Below, piece after piece: positions 24,229 to 35,817 of a stretch of DNA of 64,000 nucleotides. Location: contig JAIXMN010000002.1 in NCBI GenBank assembly GCA_025716815.1, forward strand, positions 1,674,001 through 1,738,000, in the 5' to 3' direction. The notes below the pieces were generated by a model. That model saw only the letters and a program-made list of their open reading frames with translations, was not told the origin of the DNA and ran no database searches. The position numbers were made by a program, and so were the translations under genes. Within the stretch, counting starts at the first letter, position 1, and each line of letters begins with the position of its first letter. Source of the stretch: Dichotomocladium elegans. Lineage: Eukaryota > Mucoromycota > Mucoromycetes > Mucorales > Lichtheimiaceae.

Positions 24229-25479
24229 ATGGAGTCGAGTCATCTATCTCATCAAACATCTGTATGCGATCTCCCACTCGAGCTACTGCTGCGAATTTCA
24301 TCCTATGTCAGCTTCTCGGACCTGTGGTATTTCGGCACCTGCTCACGCGCATGCCAAAAAGTGGCTCAGCAGCTTGTACATCACAAATACCACATTGACC
24401 TTTTGCGACAACAACGCATCAACTCGTTCAACCATATCATTCACTCTGCTGTCGCCTTCTTATGTCGGCATGGTTATGAGGACAAGAGCCAGCGAGTAAA
24501 CCACATAGCAATCCAATCCGTTGCGAACCGACTTGCTGTGGAAATCTATGATCGGACGCCGCAGAGCAACTGGGCACCCTGTTTTGATTTTTTTCTTGAC
24601 AAGATGCTCGGCATTCTACTCGACCATGTCCTCTACGACTCCTCGCTTGATGAACCTCTCCCGTCGATGGACGATCTTCCCAGCTTATGCAAGACGAAGA
24701 ACTACACCTCCACCAAGATGAGCCATCTCATGTCTAATCTGCTCGTCACGCTCTATCCGACACTGACAGCACTCTTCGACACCGATCCGGCAAGCACCAT
24801 CCACCATCGACTGCTTCTCACTCACATTAGCCGACACATCGACTCCCTCACTCGCCGATATCACCAGCAACACCGCCGTTGGATGCAACAGCAGCTCAGC
24901 AAGCCGAATGCTATTACAGAGACCCGTAACTCACCACCCAATACATCTACCGTCAAGCAGGGGTTCAGGGTGCTTGTACAGTTCATTGGCACATTGGCAC
25001 AGACCGAACTCATGACAGCCGCTGATTTGAGCATCCTGACGCAGCAGCGCATCGTCTACTTCTTTCAATCACAACCCGCCACACCGTCGCCTAACAGTGA
25101 CGAGGAGGATGTCGAAGGCGATGCCCAGGTCGCACATTCAGACGGCAGCAGTAGTACAACCATTACAACATCAAAAGGCTACTTTGACGAAAGACAATAT
25201 CTTATCGAAGAGACCGAGTTCCAGATCATTGTTCTATTTGACTTGCTGCGGGCAGCTGTCTGTCGCCAGTACACCCGATGGGACTCGGGAAAAGAGCTTC
25301 ACCTGCTGGCATCATTGTTTAATGAGACAGTAGGCAGCATCCCGTCCTGTAAGCCAGCATCATTACCGTCCGATCTTTTTGTTTCCACCAGTGCTTCTAC
25401 CGCGTCTCCCCCATCATCATCGTCATCGTCATCATCGTCGTCTGGTGCGGCACCGACAACCGTATCACCACCACGATGA
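24229..25479 (+). CDS. F-box-like protein, 416 aa
   Basis: Single exon. The N-terminus has an F-box-like motif, CDLPLELLLRISSYVSFSD, followed by LWYFGTCSRACQKVA (about residues 13-48), which in this family binds Skp1 in SCF ubiquitin ligases. The remainder is helical, without recognised WD40 or LRR repeats. Acidic and Ser-rich linkers lie near 285-310, and the C-terminus is low complexity (a Ser run encoded by TCATCATCG repeats at 25411-25442). A pyrimidine-rich leader and TTATTTAAAA at about 24101 lie upstream. The substrate is unknown. The F-box call rests on the N-terminal motif only. Confidence 0.7.
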   Translation: MESSHLSHQTSVCDLPLELLLRISSYVSFSDLWYFGTCSRACQKVAQQLVHHKYHIDLLRQQRINSFNHIIHSAVAFLCRHGYEDKSQRVNHIAIQSVANRLAVEIYDRTPQSNWAPCFDFFLDKMLGILLDHVLYDSSLDEPLPSMDDLPSLCKTKNYTSTKMSHLMSNLLVTLYPTLTALFDTDPASTIHHRLLLTHISRHIDSLTRRYHQQHRRWMQQQLSKPNAITETRNSPPNTSTVKQGFRVLVQFIGTLAQTELMTAADLSILTQQRIVYFFQSQPATPSPNSDEEDVEGDAQVAHSDGSSSTTITTSKGYFDERQYLIEETEFQIIVLFDLLRAAVCRQYTRWDSGKELHLLASLFNETVGSIPSCKPASLPSDLFVSTSASTASPPSSSSSSSSSSGAAPTTVSPPR

Positions 25480-27182
25480 CACGCATATACACATTGCCCG
25501 ATATCCTTTCTTTATTATCTAGAGCCTTTATCTCTTGTCCATAGTAATCTCTCGTTACCAAGATAAGCCGTTCCCCCTTCCCTTTCAATCACTGGCGATC
25601 CAAATGGGAGATGGTGGCTTCTATTCATCATCTTCGCCTTTTGCCTTCCGCACATCACCACTATCACCACCACCGCCCAACAATACTAATCCTATCAGAG
25701 TACATAGTCCGCATCAAAATAAAGCCATAAATCTGTACAGTTAAACAAGAATGGATCGACATGAATGCCATGTACCCTGTCCAATAAATAAGCTTTGCGG
25801 AAGGGGAAATTCATCGCTTACAGGCATTTCTTACCCGGCCTGCTTTTTATAGTACACGGGCTTTCCGAATTCTTTCTTGTGTTAGTGCGAGCGAGTTTTA
25901 CTTGTTCTGAGGATTGCCGGTCTGTTGGCATTCTTTTGGAGGTTGGTTAGACGCGGAGGCATGTCCCGCCCCCCAGCGTGTTGCTTCCTCCATCCCTCCC
26001 GAGGGGAAAGGCGGGCGGGGCCGACGGGGCCGACGGGCTGGATCCCCTTTTTACTTTCTCTTTCTGCTCATCTCTCTCTCTCTGTGTGTGTGTGTGCGTG
26101 GGGATATATGTGTCTCCGGCCCTCCCCGGGCGCCGCGCTGTTTAGTTCTAACCGTAACAGAGCAATTTGCGTGCCATTCAACCCACGTAAAAGATGTAAA
26201 TATAGCTTTGTGTAGCCCGAACGCGATCGGCCCTCCATGTTCCCGCTCCCTCCTCTCCACACTCCTTCGCCCCCCCCACGCCTCTCGGTGGGGTCTCTAC
26301 ACCTACATGGCATCCTAGATTGAATAATCCGCCGTCCGCCATCTCATTCCATGCATGAATACTATTATCAGACCGGGCTGTGAGGGGATTGTTCAGGGAT
26401 GCCTTTTCTCGCTTCCTCTCAAGTAAAAAGTTCTTTTTCATCCGGGGTGCAGGATAAAAGGTTGGTATCACCTTGTCAAATGTTCCAGTAAAAAAAATAA
26501 ACACGGATGCCTCCTCCTCCCCACCACACCCACTCACTAGTCAAGAAAAAGGGGGATGGACCATCAACACCCCCCCACCCATACCGGGTTCGCTCCACAT
26601 GGGAAGAATTGCTGGGCTTGCATGATGGAGCTCCATGCGGTTTGCTGCTGCTGCTGCTACTACAGATCGGGCCTATTCCCAAGCGGAGACGTATTGTCAG
26701 CAACATGAGCGCTTGATTTGGACTCCAAAGTAACATGCAGATAGCGATTATCACAGACCGCGCACTAAATTGTAGACGTCGGATACTGTACGTAGCAACG
26801 CAGGGCGATAAGGATGATCACATCTGTGTCTGGAGAGATCACTGTCCAGGTTGTATGGATCTATTCATGACGATTAAAACCTCGACGATGATCCTCCTGC
26901 CTCAATGGAATCTCCCTTGGCATGCGAGCGCGCGCTCTGCTTCCATGCAACTGGATGCGCGGGTTTCTTTCAACCGCCATGGGATACCATTATTATTCAG
27001 CTTTATGCTGATAGTCAGCCCGCCACCCTCCCATTTCATCCCCTGCCTGACTCTACATACGAAGAAGACCGGCTTTGTTTGATTCTCTGACTCAGGTCTT
27101 ATTTAGTGTGTATCTGCAGAATGGAGCTGGATCTCAAATATACACATATATATTCTTTCACTTGCACAAGAACAATCTCGAC
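25480..27182. other. 1.7 kb intergenic, locally G+C-rich
   Basis: Contains a G/C-rich patch (about 25960-26110), a TG run (26081-26096) and pyrimidine/purine tracts. Frames here are numerous on both strands but of skewed composition. The part near 27130-27150 (CACATATATATTC) may be the TATA region of the following gene. No gene supported. Confidence 0.5.
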
Positions 27183-28356
27183 ATGGTGTCGAGCTCATGG
27201 CAGGGAATCAATGACCCATCGGAATCGGATGGTTTGACATTGCTCGGATTCGGGACTCGATCCCACGCGTTTGCTGTCACGCTGCCTCCACCTCTGTACT
27301 TACCTTGGGCTCATTTATTGGCACTTTACGCGATCTTATGGTGTGTTGATTACCTTGTCATTCGATACGTCTCGAAAAGGGCTAGTGTCAAATGTATCCT
27401 CGCGGCCATTCATTTTGCGATGCCGCTTGCGTGGGCGTGTCCTGAATTTTACGTCAACGCATGCATGGTGTGCGGGCCATGGGTGGTTGGGGCCCAAGTC
27501 ATCCACGAGGCCGAGCAAGCACGGCCGCTCGGATCGTTGCGCCAATCATCGGTGCGCGATATCCTCCCGTTCCTGATCGACGACAAGGCGCCGATGGACA
27601 ACGACGCAAATGTCCGTGTTCGAGGCGTCGCGAAGATCATGCGCGGCGTGTTCAAATGGTCGCTGATGAAGGCGGCGGTGGACCCGCTCCTGGAGCGCGT
27701 ACCTGAGATGGCTGGACTGCTCGACATGGCCTATTTCAGTATCCCGAGTGTGTGGATCACGGTGCTGTTGGGGACCAAGGTGTACTGTCTCCTGGGCGTG
27801 GTGGATATCGCAACAGGTGCGCAGCAACTCATGCTAGGCTTACCGATGCTGGACCTATTTGACTCGCCATGGCTCGCATCAGGGTATGTTACTTGTGTGT
27901 TGCGTATAATCCTATTCCGCAACAGGCCTGCTACATGCAAAAAGATTTTTCTTTTTCCTCACCGCCACCCTCTCCTCCCTTAGACCTCGCGATTTCTGGA
28001 GTCGGCGCTGGAACCGTCCAGTTCACAAAATACTCCATCAACACTTTTTCCCGATCGACACGCCCCGGTCGCAATACACCCTCCGCGGATTCGCCTGCTT
28101 CGTAGCAAGTGGCCTATTTCACGAGGTGATGCTTGCTGCATTGGTTCGCAAAGTGTCTCTCGATCAGGTTGTCTTTTTCGTCATCCAAGGCGTGGCGGTC
28201 CTCGCAGAAGTCAAGACGATCGGGCAGCCGTCTCGAAAAGAAGGACGGCAGATTCTCGGCCGGCGGGCTGTCCATTTCCTTTTTCTTGCTTTGACCGGCA
28301 GGTTGTTTTTGGCACCTTATCTTCGCAGCGGCCTTTTTGAGAAGCTTTTTCGCTGA
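27183..28356 (+). CDS. wax-synthase-like membrane-bound O-acyltransferase (MBOAT_2), 357 aa
   Basis: Exons 27183-27883 and 27984-28356; the join (tca gg|a cct) gives SG-PRDFWSRRWNRPVH. The sequence LFDSPW...PRDFWSRRWNRPVHKILHQHFF followed by SGLFHEV is the signature of the wax synthase domain; the His in the FHE segment is the expected catalytic residue of MBOAT enzymes. Hydrophobic helices at about 35-60, 75-105, 200-230 and 270-340 indicate a polytopic ER membrane protein. Proteins of this type esterify fatty alcohols or sterols, or act in fungal terpenoid/meroterpenoid acylation; the substrate cannot be told. The ATG at 27183 is the first methionine near a plausible start; an in-frame extension upstream is possible. 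Confidence 0.85.
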
Positions 28357-30152
28357 ACCCGTCCGTGCATGATTTCCACAAGCAGAAATAAGTGTAAAAA
28401 AAAAAAAAGAGAGAGAGAGAGAGAAGGACGGGATTCGTCCATGCAGAACCTCAAGCGTCTTTCTTTTTAGGAGATGAGGGGGGGCGGGGCGGGGAAAGAG
28501 GAGGAGTGAGAACAAGGAGAAGAATGTGAATGCGATGCATGTCCCGGCAACGGTCTCGCCCTGCGATTAGGTGCGCGTGTTGGCAATTGGGCCGCGTTAG
28601 ACGATAACCGTCTATAGTTACACACATCCACACTCGCTTTTGACGAACCGGAAAACAAGATGGCTTTTTTTTTCTTTTCAGGCATAGGTCATCTACGTAT
28701 ACCAATGCGGATCTTGAGGAAACGCAGTTGGCACGGGGAGAGGTGGTTTGATTGTCTACAGTAGCTGGATCCTGGCATACATCACATTTATTCGGCTCTT
28801 ACACCAAAGCCGTCCGTTATCATTGATCAACTGATGTAATCTGGTTCGAATGAAACGCAATGGTATGTATTGCTAAAGCCGTGGGGGGGAGGTGGGAGCG
28901 CACGCGCGCAACTGTACGTACGTCGCATCGCAGAAATACCCGGAAGAGCGCAATCATATGGTTATATGAACTCCCTTCATCTTCATCGTCTGGGTGCGCT
29001 CCTCCTCCTCCTCCTACCCATCCCTCCCCCCCCCATGCATCCATCCGCAAAGCATTGAAATCCAAAGCGGACGTGTCTGTTTATTTTATTTTCTATTTTC
29101 CAATCTATTTATCACGACAATAATCAAGGAGACCAAGAAAAGAAGGAGAGGTCAATGAGTCGTGTGTGATGGCACTCGTCAGTGAAGACGGGGGAGAGAG
29201 ATAGAGAGAGAGAAAAGGCACATGACCTAAAGTTTCCTTATTATGTCGTGTAAGAGAGAGAGGGAGAGGGAGAGAGTGTGTATGTGTGTGGCGTCGCGTC
29301 GTATTGTACCCGGCCCCAAGGAAAGCATCATGGCGCTCTACATAGAGGAGATCAAAGATACGGCTGCAACTGCTGTGCAATGGCGTTTTATTTTCTTTTA
29401 TCTACTGTCAATGAATATTCTACCTGTTTGTTGACTCCAGAATCATGCGGAGCAGCGGAAGACCCAGGTACAGTTCCATCCATCATCTATCAATAGTACA
29501 TGTGTCTATTATTAATCGTACAATCTGCATGTATCTGCAGGTTGCTACCTCCCTATTTCAACCATTGTTTTGTTAGAGAGTGCGAAGGAGAGAAAGAATA
29601 AGCTGATGAGAAGATATATATATATACATATATATATGTATGTATTTGTCATAAAATGGTGTTGTGCATAGAATACTAAGTAAGAGATAATTTTACGAAG
29701 ATGGAGTAGAAAGAAAGCTACTAAAGGATATCATAATTGCAGATGCAATAATGGATTTTTTTTTCTGGGGAGGAGGTGGTGGTGGAGGGGTGAGCTATAT
29801 GAGTGGATGTATATTTACAGCAGCAGCAAATAATAATAGAGAATAACCATCAAGGGGTATGTATGTATGTATGTGTGTGTGTGTGTGTGTGTGTGTGCGT
29901 GAGAATATAATAAGGTGCAAATATACAAGGTAAAACATATTAAAGAGGATATCCCGTAACCGTAGTAATAGTGTTTTGAAGGAAGAAAGAGAATGGTGTG
30001 TATAAGTGTATGTTTTTTTTTGGAGTGGATAAAGAGCAATGAAGGGAAGGGTGGGATTCCACCAAGGGAGAGAGGGGTGGGGCGGACGCTTTTGAGAAGA
30101 ATTGGGGGGGAGTGCGATTTAAGGAGAGGGAGGCGTGGTTTAGAGGCTATGC
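28357..30152. other. 1.8 kb intergenic, microsatellite-rich
   Basis: GA runs (28411-28423, 29190-29215, 29253-29278), a TG run (29873-29897), a TATATATACATATATATATG stretch (29617-29637) and homopurine tracts. The last 370 bases are the probable 3' UTR of the cyclin gene. No coding supported. Confidence 0.55.
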
Positions 30153-30674
30153 TCAAGCGTTGTTGATGGGCTCCCCGTGATCTCGGGCAAGCTGGCTGAT
30201 CTCGTCACAGTTCACAAAGAGACTGAACTTGATAACGCCCAAGAAGCTGCGTTCCATGACCGTGATATCGTTTGCAGAATAGACGGGGGCGCAGACCCGG
30301 TAAACATATCGTGCAACCGTATGCGAATCTTCGACGAATTTCGACGCCAGCACGACCGAGGCGAGGTAGAGTTTGTAAGGCGTATCATACTCTCCTTGAG
30401 ACCCGCTCGGGAGTTTCTTCTGCAGCCGCTTAAGATAGACGAGGGCTACGACGAGCAGTGTCGGTGTCATCCGGCATTTGACGTACACTTGCTGGATAAA
30501 GTTCGTAAGGCTTGGGAGGCGGCGGTGTGCTTCCGATTTAGCCTCACGTGGGCATTCAACAATTGCGGCCACGACTGTCGAGATCTGAGCCAAGAGTTTA
30601 GTAGGCAGCGGATGGACAATCCTGCGGCTTTTGTCATAGTGAGCTGCGTTCGCGTTTTGATAGATAATGGCCAT
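30153..30674 (-). CDS. PCL: Pho80/Pcl-type cyclin, 173 aa
   Basis: Regulatory subunit of a Pho85-like cyclin-dependent kinase. Single exon. The cyclin-box core runs from LTNFIQQVYVKCRMTPTLLVVALVYLKRL (about 50-79) through TPYKLYLASVVLASKFVEDSH to MERSFLGVIKFSLFVNCDEI, in the order and spacing of the yeast Pcl1/2/9-Pho80-Clg1 group. It is short compared with yeast Pho80 (293 aa) but normal for filamentous-fungal PclA/Pcl1-like proteins. The chosen start MAIIYQNANA is preceded by a leader and an ATATATCTAAAAAA region about 45 bases upstream. An in-frame ATG further upstream exists but adds atypical sequence. Confidence 0.85.
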   Translation of the reverse strand: MAIIYQNANAAHYDKSRRIVHPLPTKLLAQISTVVAAIVECPREAKSEAHRRLPSLTNFIQQVYVKCRMTPTLLVVALVYLKRLQKKLPSGSQGEYDTPYKLYLASVVLASKFVEDSHTVARYVYRVCAPVYSANDITVMERSFLGVIKFSLFVNCDEISQLARDHGEPINNA

Positions 30675-30976
30675 TATAATACAAGGGGAAGATGGTGGTG
30701 CTGGCGCTGTTTTTTTTAGATATATAGGGATGTACAAATACACAGGGAAAGACCAGAACGATAACTCTGGACCGGTAAATAAAGGGCGAGGGAGAATCAG
30801 TAGAAAGAGAAAGTTGTGTAAAAAATACCTTCATTTGGATAAATCATTTATATATACGCCTTTTTTCTTTTTACCAAATCTGTCTATTTTTTCAGGGACA
30901 TGCAGATCCCCTTTTTTGCTTCGATGGAACTGACACATGTAAAGATCTTGTGTGTCCCCATGCAATCACAATCTCT
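30675..30976. other. spacer with the cyclin promoter
   Basis: Upstream of the cyclin and downstream of the SET gene. It holds TATATAT at about 30717 and the SET gene 3' UTR. No coding. Confidence 0.5.
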
Positions 30977-32994
30977 TCACGCCTTTTTATGCTTCTTCCC
31001 TGTTGCTGCCTTCTGCTGTTCATCAGACCTGCGCTTCTTCAATCCTTGCTTCAGCTTATCCATGGTCTTCTGGAGAATTTGCTTTTCGCCGATGCGAACT
31101 AGGAGTGCATATCGCTTGTTCTGGCTGCAGTCTTGTTGCAGTTCAGTCAGGTCGGCCTGTTATCATTTTAATATCGTCAATGCACTCTATCCAACGATTC
31201 TCTCCCTCTTCTTCTTCAGCTCTCTGCATATTCCTTCACTCTATCTTCTCACTTGCCTCAATTGACGTCGGATACCGCTTGAGCCGTTCCTCAAGCAATG
31301 CAATCGCGGTCTCCACTACTCCCGATTCCATTTTGGGTTTCGGGAGTTTTTGTTTACGCTCCATCTGTTGAAACTCGGCATCCGGCGCGCGCAATACATG
31401 CACTAAACAGCGTAAAGTTTAGAAGCGGTGCGCCACACCGTGTATATTGCGATTGTAGCTTGCTGCTTGCTTGTTTTAGACGAGACTTACATGTACTGAT
31501 AAGCTCTGGAGGGAGCTCGCACTCCGTATCAATCACAAAACAGCTATAAAACAGGGAGCGTATGTGAGCCCGAGTCAAAAAGGAAAGAGAGAGAGAGAGC
31601 CCAGTCATTGGGGATGAAAGGGAGGGGGGACATGCATAAACACTGCATACACGTCGCTCAACTGCTACCACTTACTCGTCCAATGCCTCCTCTTCCATTA
31701 ACAGATCAATCTGATTTTGATACAAAAGGTGACTCAATTAGCCCTGCCCCACCCCCCCCAAATAAACAAACACACACTCCTCCTTTATTTACCTTTCTAT
31801 CGCGCAACGCTGGGTCTCCCATCAGGCCAGCTTCGACAACACTAGCTCCATTTAGCTCCACCAGATCAAATGGGTTGTTCTCATCCACAAAACCATATTT
31901 CCGGAGTAGATCTGCATTACATAAATCCCCGTAGGTGTTGTATACCTGTTCACCTGCATGGATGGTCTTGATGGCTTTCATGCGCAAACATTCGGATTCA
32001 TGAAACAGACGTGCGTTGTTATACCCAGTCTTGTGATTCAACATATCTGCCATAGGTACCATCGCAAGCATTGCGGTAGACTCCTTCTCTTCTTCGTCCT
32101 CATCATCTTCCATATCCGACTCTTGCTCGTCCTCGCCCTCCTCCTTTTCGTCCAGAAAACTGTACGCCATAATCAGAGAACCGCACTGATGAAAGAGATC
32201 GAGTGTATGCACCTGAGGATCGAATATTCCCGGATGATCCTGTGGTGGTAGCAGCCGCATCGACCACGTTAACGTCTGCCTCTCTATCTTTCCGAGTGAA
32301 ATCCGTCAAAAATACCTTAATCACAGGCTCAATCTCTCGATGAAACGCTTCATCTGCCTCTTTCTTTCCGATTTTTTCTTTACGTTTGATATATTCAGAA
32401 TACTCTTCTGCCAACCATTTTTTCGTTGTCGCCTTACCCACAATGTCGGTGCCATCCAACTCCTTCAAATCGTCCTGTGACCAAAACATGGGCGTATCAA
32501 ATGATTTAGGGAGGACATCTGAATAGCAACAAGGAAAACATGAGCGCTCTCCGCCCCCTTCTTCTTTTTTCTGTGCACAAGTATTAAATGCTTGCCAAAA
32601 TAAGGTTTCCAAAACGAAGTGTCTCGCTGGCTCTCGTACATCAAGCAGAGAATGAGCGGATTCCAACCCGTCAAGCTGTCCAGAACCTCGCCGAGCAATT
32701 GGCGCAACTCGGACGTTTGTGTCGTCAGCAGCATCGATCTTGGGATCGAAAAGAGATCCTCGCCCTCCTTTTGGTATATGATACATAAAGCTCTGCTGTT
32801 AGATTTCGGCTCAGGTGCGAATAGAATCGCGGGGATAGAGAAGTGCTGCCAACCTCAATGTCGCGCGTGGCCACAACACCCCGTCCTGCTCCTTCAGAAC
32901 GAAAATCATGGAATGCAATGCCGTTCGACAGCGTGGCTTTGTTATCCTCAAGCCATTTCCAGAAGACTTGCCCCTTTTGCTCAAAGTCAGCCAT
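30977..32994 (-). CDS. SET-domain protein lysine methyltransferase (Rkm4/SETD6 type), eight exons, 458 aa
   Basis: Exons: 32994-32854, 32767-32596, 32518-32316, 32239-31793, 31710-31676 (35 nt), 31543-31491, 31402-31257 and 31156-30977; the sum is 459 codons. Introns 2 (32519-32595) and 7 (31157-31256) use GC donors (GCAAGC, GCAAGT). The split SET domain begins with AGRGVVATRDIE...DLFSIPRSMLL. It is interrupted by the helical iSET insert and ends with MVPMADMLNHKTGYNNARLF and AGEQVYNTYGD..NADLLRKYGFV, which carry the cofactor-binding N-H and catalytic Tyr motifs. The C-terminal Rubisco-LSMT-like substrate domain contains LHVLRAPDAEF. An acidic insert, EEGEDEQESDMEDDEDEEEKE, lies before MVPMAD. 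Yeast Rkm4 methylates a ribosomal large-subunit protein; that substrate is an inference here. A lysine-rich tail may act as a nuclear signal. Confidence 0.9.
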
Positions 32995-33358
32995 TGGGGT
33001 GCGATCAAAGGAGGTGGAAAGTAAAGCATCGCGTTTGACAGCGGCGCGCCCTTTTTTTTTTTCACCCACCAAGAAAAAATTACACTTCCGACGATGATAA
33101 CTTTTTTGTATGTCGTTGAATAAGAGCTCTATGCGGGAAAGCCCACTCGGAAAAGGTGGCGAGCGGTGCTGCGGCAACAGATACTTTCGATAGTTCCTTG
33201 GATCGTTTGTCTGGGTCATTATCAGCAAAGGTGACCCTATCATTCGATGGATATCGGTTTCTCTCTTCCCAAGCCCGTTTAGTAACGTAAAATTTCTTAG
33301 CTCGGAGAGAAAAAAAATGTATTGCGCACGGTTTTTTTTTGTTATCTGGGGCAAATCG
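32995..33358. promoter_or_regulatory. shared divergent promoter between the SET methyltransferase and DEG1
   Basis: The two genes are transcribed away from each other from this short interval of about 320-400 bases (depending on the DEG1 start). It contains T and A runs and no clear TATA box. A bidirectional promoter is an inference from spacing. Confidence 0.45.
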
Positions 33359-34696
33359 ATGCTGCTGCGGTCGTTTCTCAAACGTCGGATTCACACCATG
33401 GGCCCATACGATAGTTGGACTCGTGAACAACTCCTCGAACGCATTGCAGCGCTTGAATCGTCCTCCTCGGCAATCACGCCAGCGAAGCGATCCAACTCTG
33501 GAAAGCCGCGCAAGGAGCAGCGGCCTTTTGACATGAGCAAGTACAGCCAGCGGCATATTGCGCTGAAGGTGGCGTACCTCGGCTGGAATTACCTTGGTTT
33601 CGCAGCGCAGGGCGACGAGGCGAATGTGCCGACTGTGGAGGGTCGTCTCTTCCAGGCGCTCCAGAGCTGCCGTCTCATCGTCGATCCGGATTCCTGCTCG
33701 TTTTCGCGCTGTGGCCGGACAGACAAAGGCGTGAGCGGCCTCGGTCAGGTCGTGTCGCTCAAGGTGCGGAGCAATTTGCCCAAACCGGATGAGATCACCT
33801 ATGTGGAGACGATCAATCGCCTGCTGCCTGAGGACATTCGCGTCCTGGCCTGGGCGCCCGTGTCGGACAGCTTCGATGCACGATTCAGCTGCCGATCACG
33901 TACCTACAAATACTTTTTCCCCAAGGGCGAGCTCGATCTTGATCAGATGCGCCTTGCTGCGTCCTACTTTGTAGGTGAGCATGACTTTCGCAACTTTTGC
34001 AAACTCGATCCATCGAAGAACATCACAAACTACAAACGGACCGTCGTGTCGCTCGACATTCGCCCCTCCGCGCCGAGCACGCTTGGCCTCGGTGACTCAA
34101 CCGCATTTTACGAGGTCGAGCTCAAGGGCACAGCCTTCTTGTGGCACCAGGTCCGCTGCATCATGTCTATTCTCTTCCTGGTCGGCCAGAGACTCGAGAA
34201 ACCAGAGATCGTGCAGGACCTACTGAATGTCGACAAGGTCGAGTCCCGTCCAGATTATCCCATGGCAAGCGAGCTGCCGCTTCTCTTGTACGACTGCGAG
34301 TTCGAGGGCCTCGAGTGGAATTACGGACTCGAGATGACCCCCCTCAGGCTCTACCAACACTGGCGTGAGCTTTGGAGCGCAAACGTGACCCGCTCGCTCC
34401 TCTGCCAGACATTTATGGGCTCGGTCCTCGACTTCCCCATCAAGGGCTCGCTTCTCAGGAACCACCTCATCTCCAACCCCGAGACCCCACCCGCTGTCGT
34501 ACTAGGCGGAGGTCGCGAGATGCGGACTGCACGTTATAAACCGCTGCTTGACCGACCGCGATGCGATTCGGACCAGGTCAAGAAAGAAAAGTATAGGGCG
34601 AAGAAGAAACAGAAGACGTTATTGGATAATGACGATAAGAAGGCTACTGCTGCTACTGCTACTACTAACAATAATAATAATGATGGGGATCAGTGA
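33317..34696 (+). CDS. DEG1: tRNA pseudouridine synthase Deg1/Pus3
   Basis: Converts uridine 38/39 in the tRNA anticodon arm to pseudouridine. Single exon. TruA-family core: KVAYLGWNYLGFAAQ, the catalytic Asp in SRCGRTDKGVSG (codon 33722-33724), RVLAWAPVSDSFDARFSCRSRTYKYFF, GEHDFRNFCKLD and GTAFLWHQVRCIMSILFLVG. All are in family order. Three in-frame starts exist: 33317, 33359 (MLLRSFLKRRIHT, arginine-rich like a mitochondrial presequence) and 33398 (MGPYDSWTREQL, the usual Pus3 beginning). A predicted coiled helix with an ELL...ERIAALES pattern precedes the domain, as in yeast Deg1. The C-terminus is basic, then Thr/Asn low complexity (ACT/AAT repeats). Confidence 0.95.
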   Translation: MYCARFFFVIWGKSMLLRSFLKRRIHTMGPYDSWTREQLLERIAALESSSSAITPAKRSNSGKPRKEQRPFDMSKYSQRHIALKVAYLGWNYLGFAAQGDEANVPTVEGRLFQALQSCRLIVDPDSCSFSRCGRTDKGVSGLGQVVSLKVRSNLPKPDEITYVETINRLLPEDIRVLAWAPVSDSFDARFSCRSRTYKYFFPKGELDLDQMRLAASYFVGEHDFRNFCKLDPSKNITNYKRTVVSLDIRPSAPSTLGLGDSTAFYEVELKGTAFLWHQVRCIMSILFLVGQRLEKPEIVQDLLNVDKVESRPDYPMASELPLLLYDCEFEGLEWNYGLEMTPLRLYQHWRELWSANVTRSLLCQTFMGSVLDFPIKGSLLRNHLISNPETPPAVVLGGGREMRTARYKPLLDRPRCDSDQVKKEKYRAKKKQKTLLDNDDKKATAATATTNNNNNDGDQ

Positions 34697-34818
34697 TGAA
34701 GGAGAACGAACGTAGATATGTTATGCGAAGCTAGAAAGAAAGAGACAGAGAGAGAGAGAGAAAAGGCCCAAGAGACAGTGTGTGTTATGCTGTTCCCGGG
34801 CGGGGAGGGGAAGGGTAT

Positions 34819-35817
34819 TTAGTTAGTCCAGCGGTTGCGGATGGTGGATGACCAGCCCGGAGCGCCCTCAAATCCGTTGATGCCGCGGTCATAATCATGG
34901 AATGCCTTGTAAATCTCCTGTTGGGTGTTCATGACAAACGGGCCGTACTGGACAATGGGTTCGCGGATGGGCTGGCCGGCGATGATGACAAAGTGACAGT
35001 CGTCGGACAAGGACTCGACGGGGATGTACTCGCCGCTGTTTTGGGATAGGACGAGGGTGTGATGAGCTTCCGACTTGTGTTTGTCGGATCCATAGAGACC
35101 GGAGCCAGCGATGGTGTAGATAAAGCCTGCATAGTCCTTGGGGATCACCTGCTCCATCTTTTTGCCCTTTGCCAGCTTGACGTCGATGAACATGGTCGGA
35201 GTGCGCGTCATCACCGGGCTCTTGACACCGTAAGACTCGCCCGCAATCACCTTGATCTGAACGCCTTCCTCGGGCGACACCTGGGCGACCTTCGAGGCCG
35301 GGTACTCCTGGTAGTTGGGCTCGGCCAGCTTGTCCTTCGCCGCAAGATTCACCCAGAGCTGCAGCCCGTGCGCGCGACTGTCTGTAGCAGGGATCTCGGC
35401 GTGGACAATGCCCCGTGCGGCAGACATCCATTGCAGATCACCAGGCCCAATTCGGCCCTTGTGACCCTTGAAGTCCTCATGGAGAAACTCGCCCTCGAGC
35501 ATATACGTCACGGTCTCGAACCCACGGTGGGGATGGTCCGGAAACCCGCCAGGCGCTTGCACATCGAACTCATCAAGCATCAAGAATGGATCCAGATTGC
35601 GCAACTGCGCGCTGCCAATGCTGCGGTACACTTTTTTTTTGGGGGGGGGAAAGAACATCCATCAAACAAAGCACACATGATAAGCCTCAGCTCAGGAACG
35701 CTCCCTTCCCCTCCTGCCTCGCACTCATTCATATTACATACCTCGAGCACCTACACCATCCATTTGCTCGCGGGACAAAACAGACTTGGTAATATTACGT
35801 GCAATACGGGCTGCCAT
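34819..35817 (-). CDS. pirin, 295 aa
   Basis: Iron-binding bicupin of the pirin family; members act as nuclear cofactors or quercetinases. Exons 35817-35742 and 35630-34819; the join (GCT CGA G|TG TAC) gives GARVYRSIGSAQLRNLDPFLMLDEF, the invariant pirin start. The N-cupin contains FPDHPHRGFETVTYMLEGEF and the metal ligands in HPHRGFE, with H and E further along (GDLQWMSAARGIVHAE). The C-cupin follows with MFIDVKLAKGKKMEQVIPK. Length and order match fungal pirins. The acceptor is preceded by C9 then A9, a slippage-prone 3' splice site. The start gives a short, basic, possibly targeting N-terminus (MAARIARNITKSVLSRE). Confidence 0.93.

Noticed and set aside
26051..26537. GC-rich overlapping frames on both strands
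   Set aside because: Composition is skewed by GC-rich patches and TG/GA repeats; no motif.
29815..30156. 113-codon minus-strand frame with a His/Thr repeat
   Set aside because: Translation of a TG microsatellite in the cyclin 3' region.
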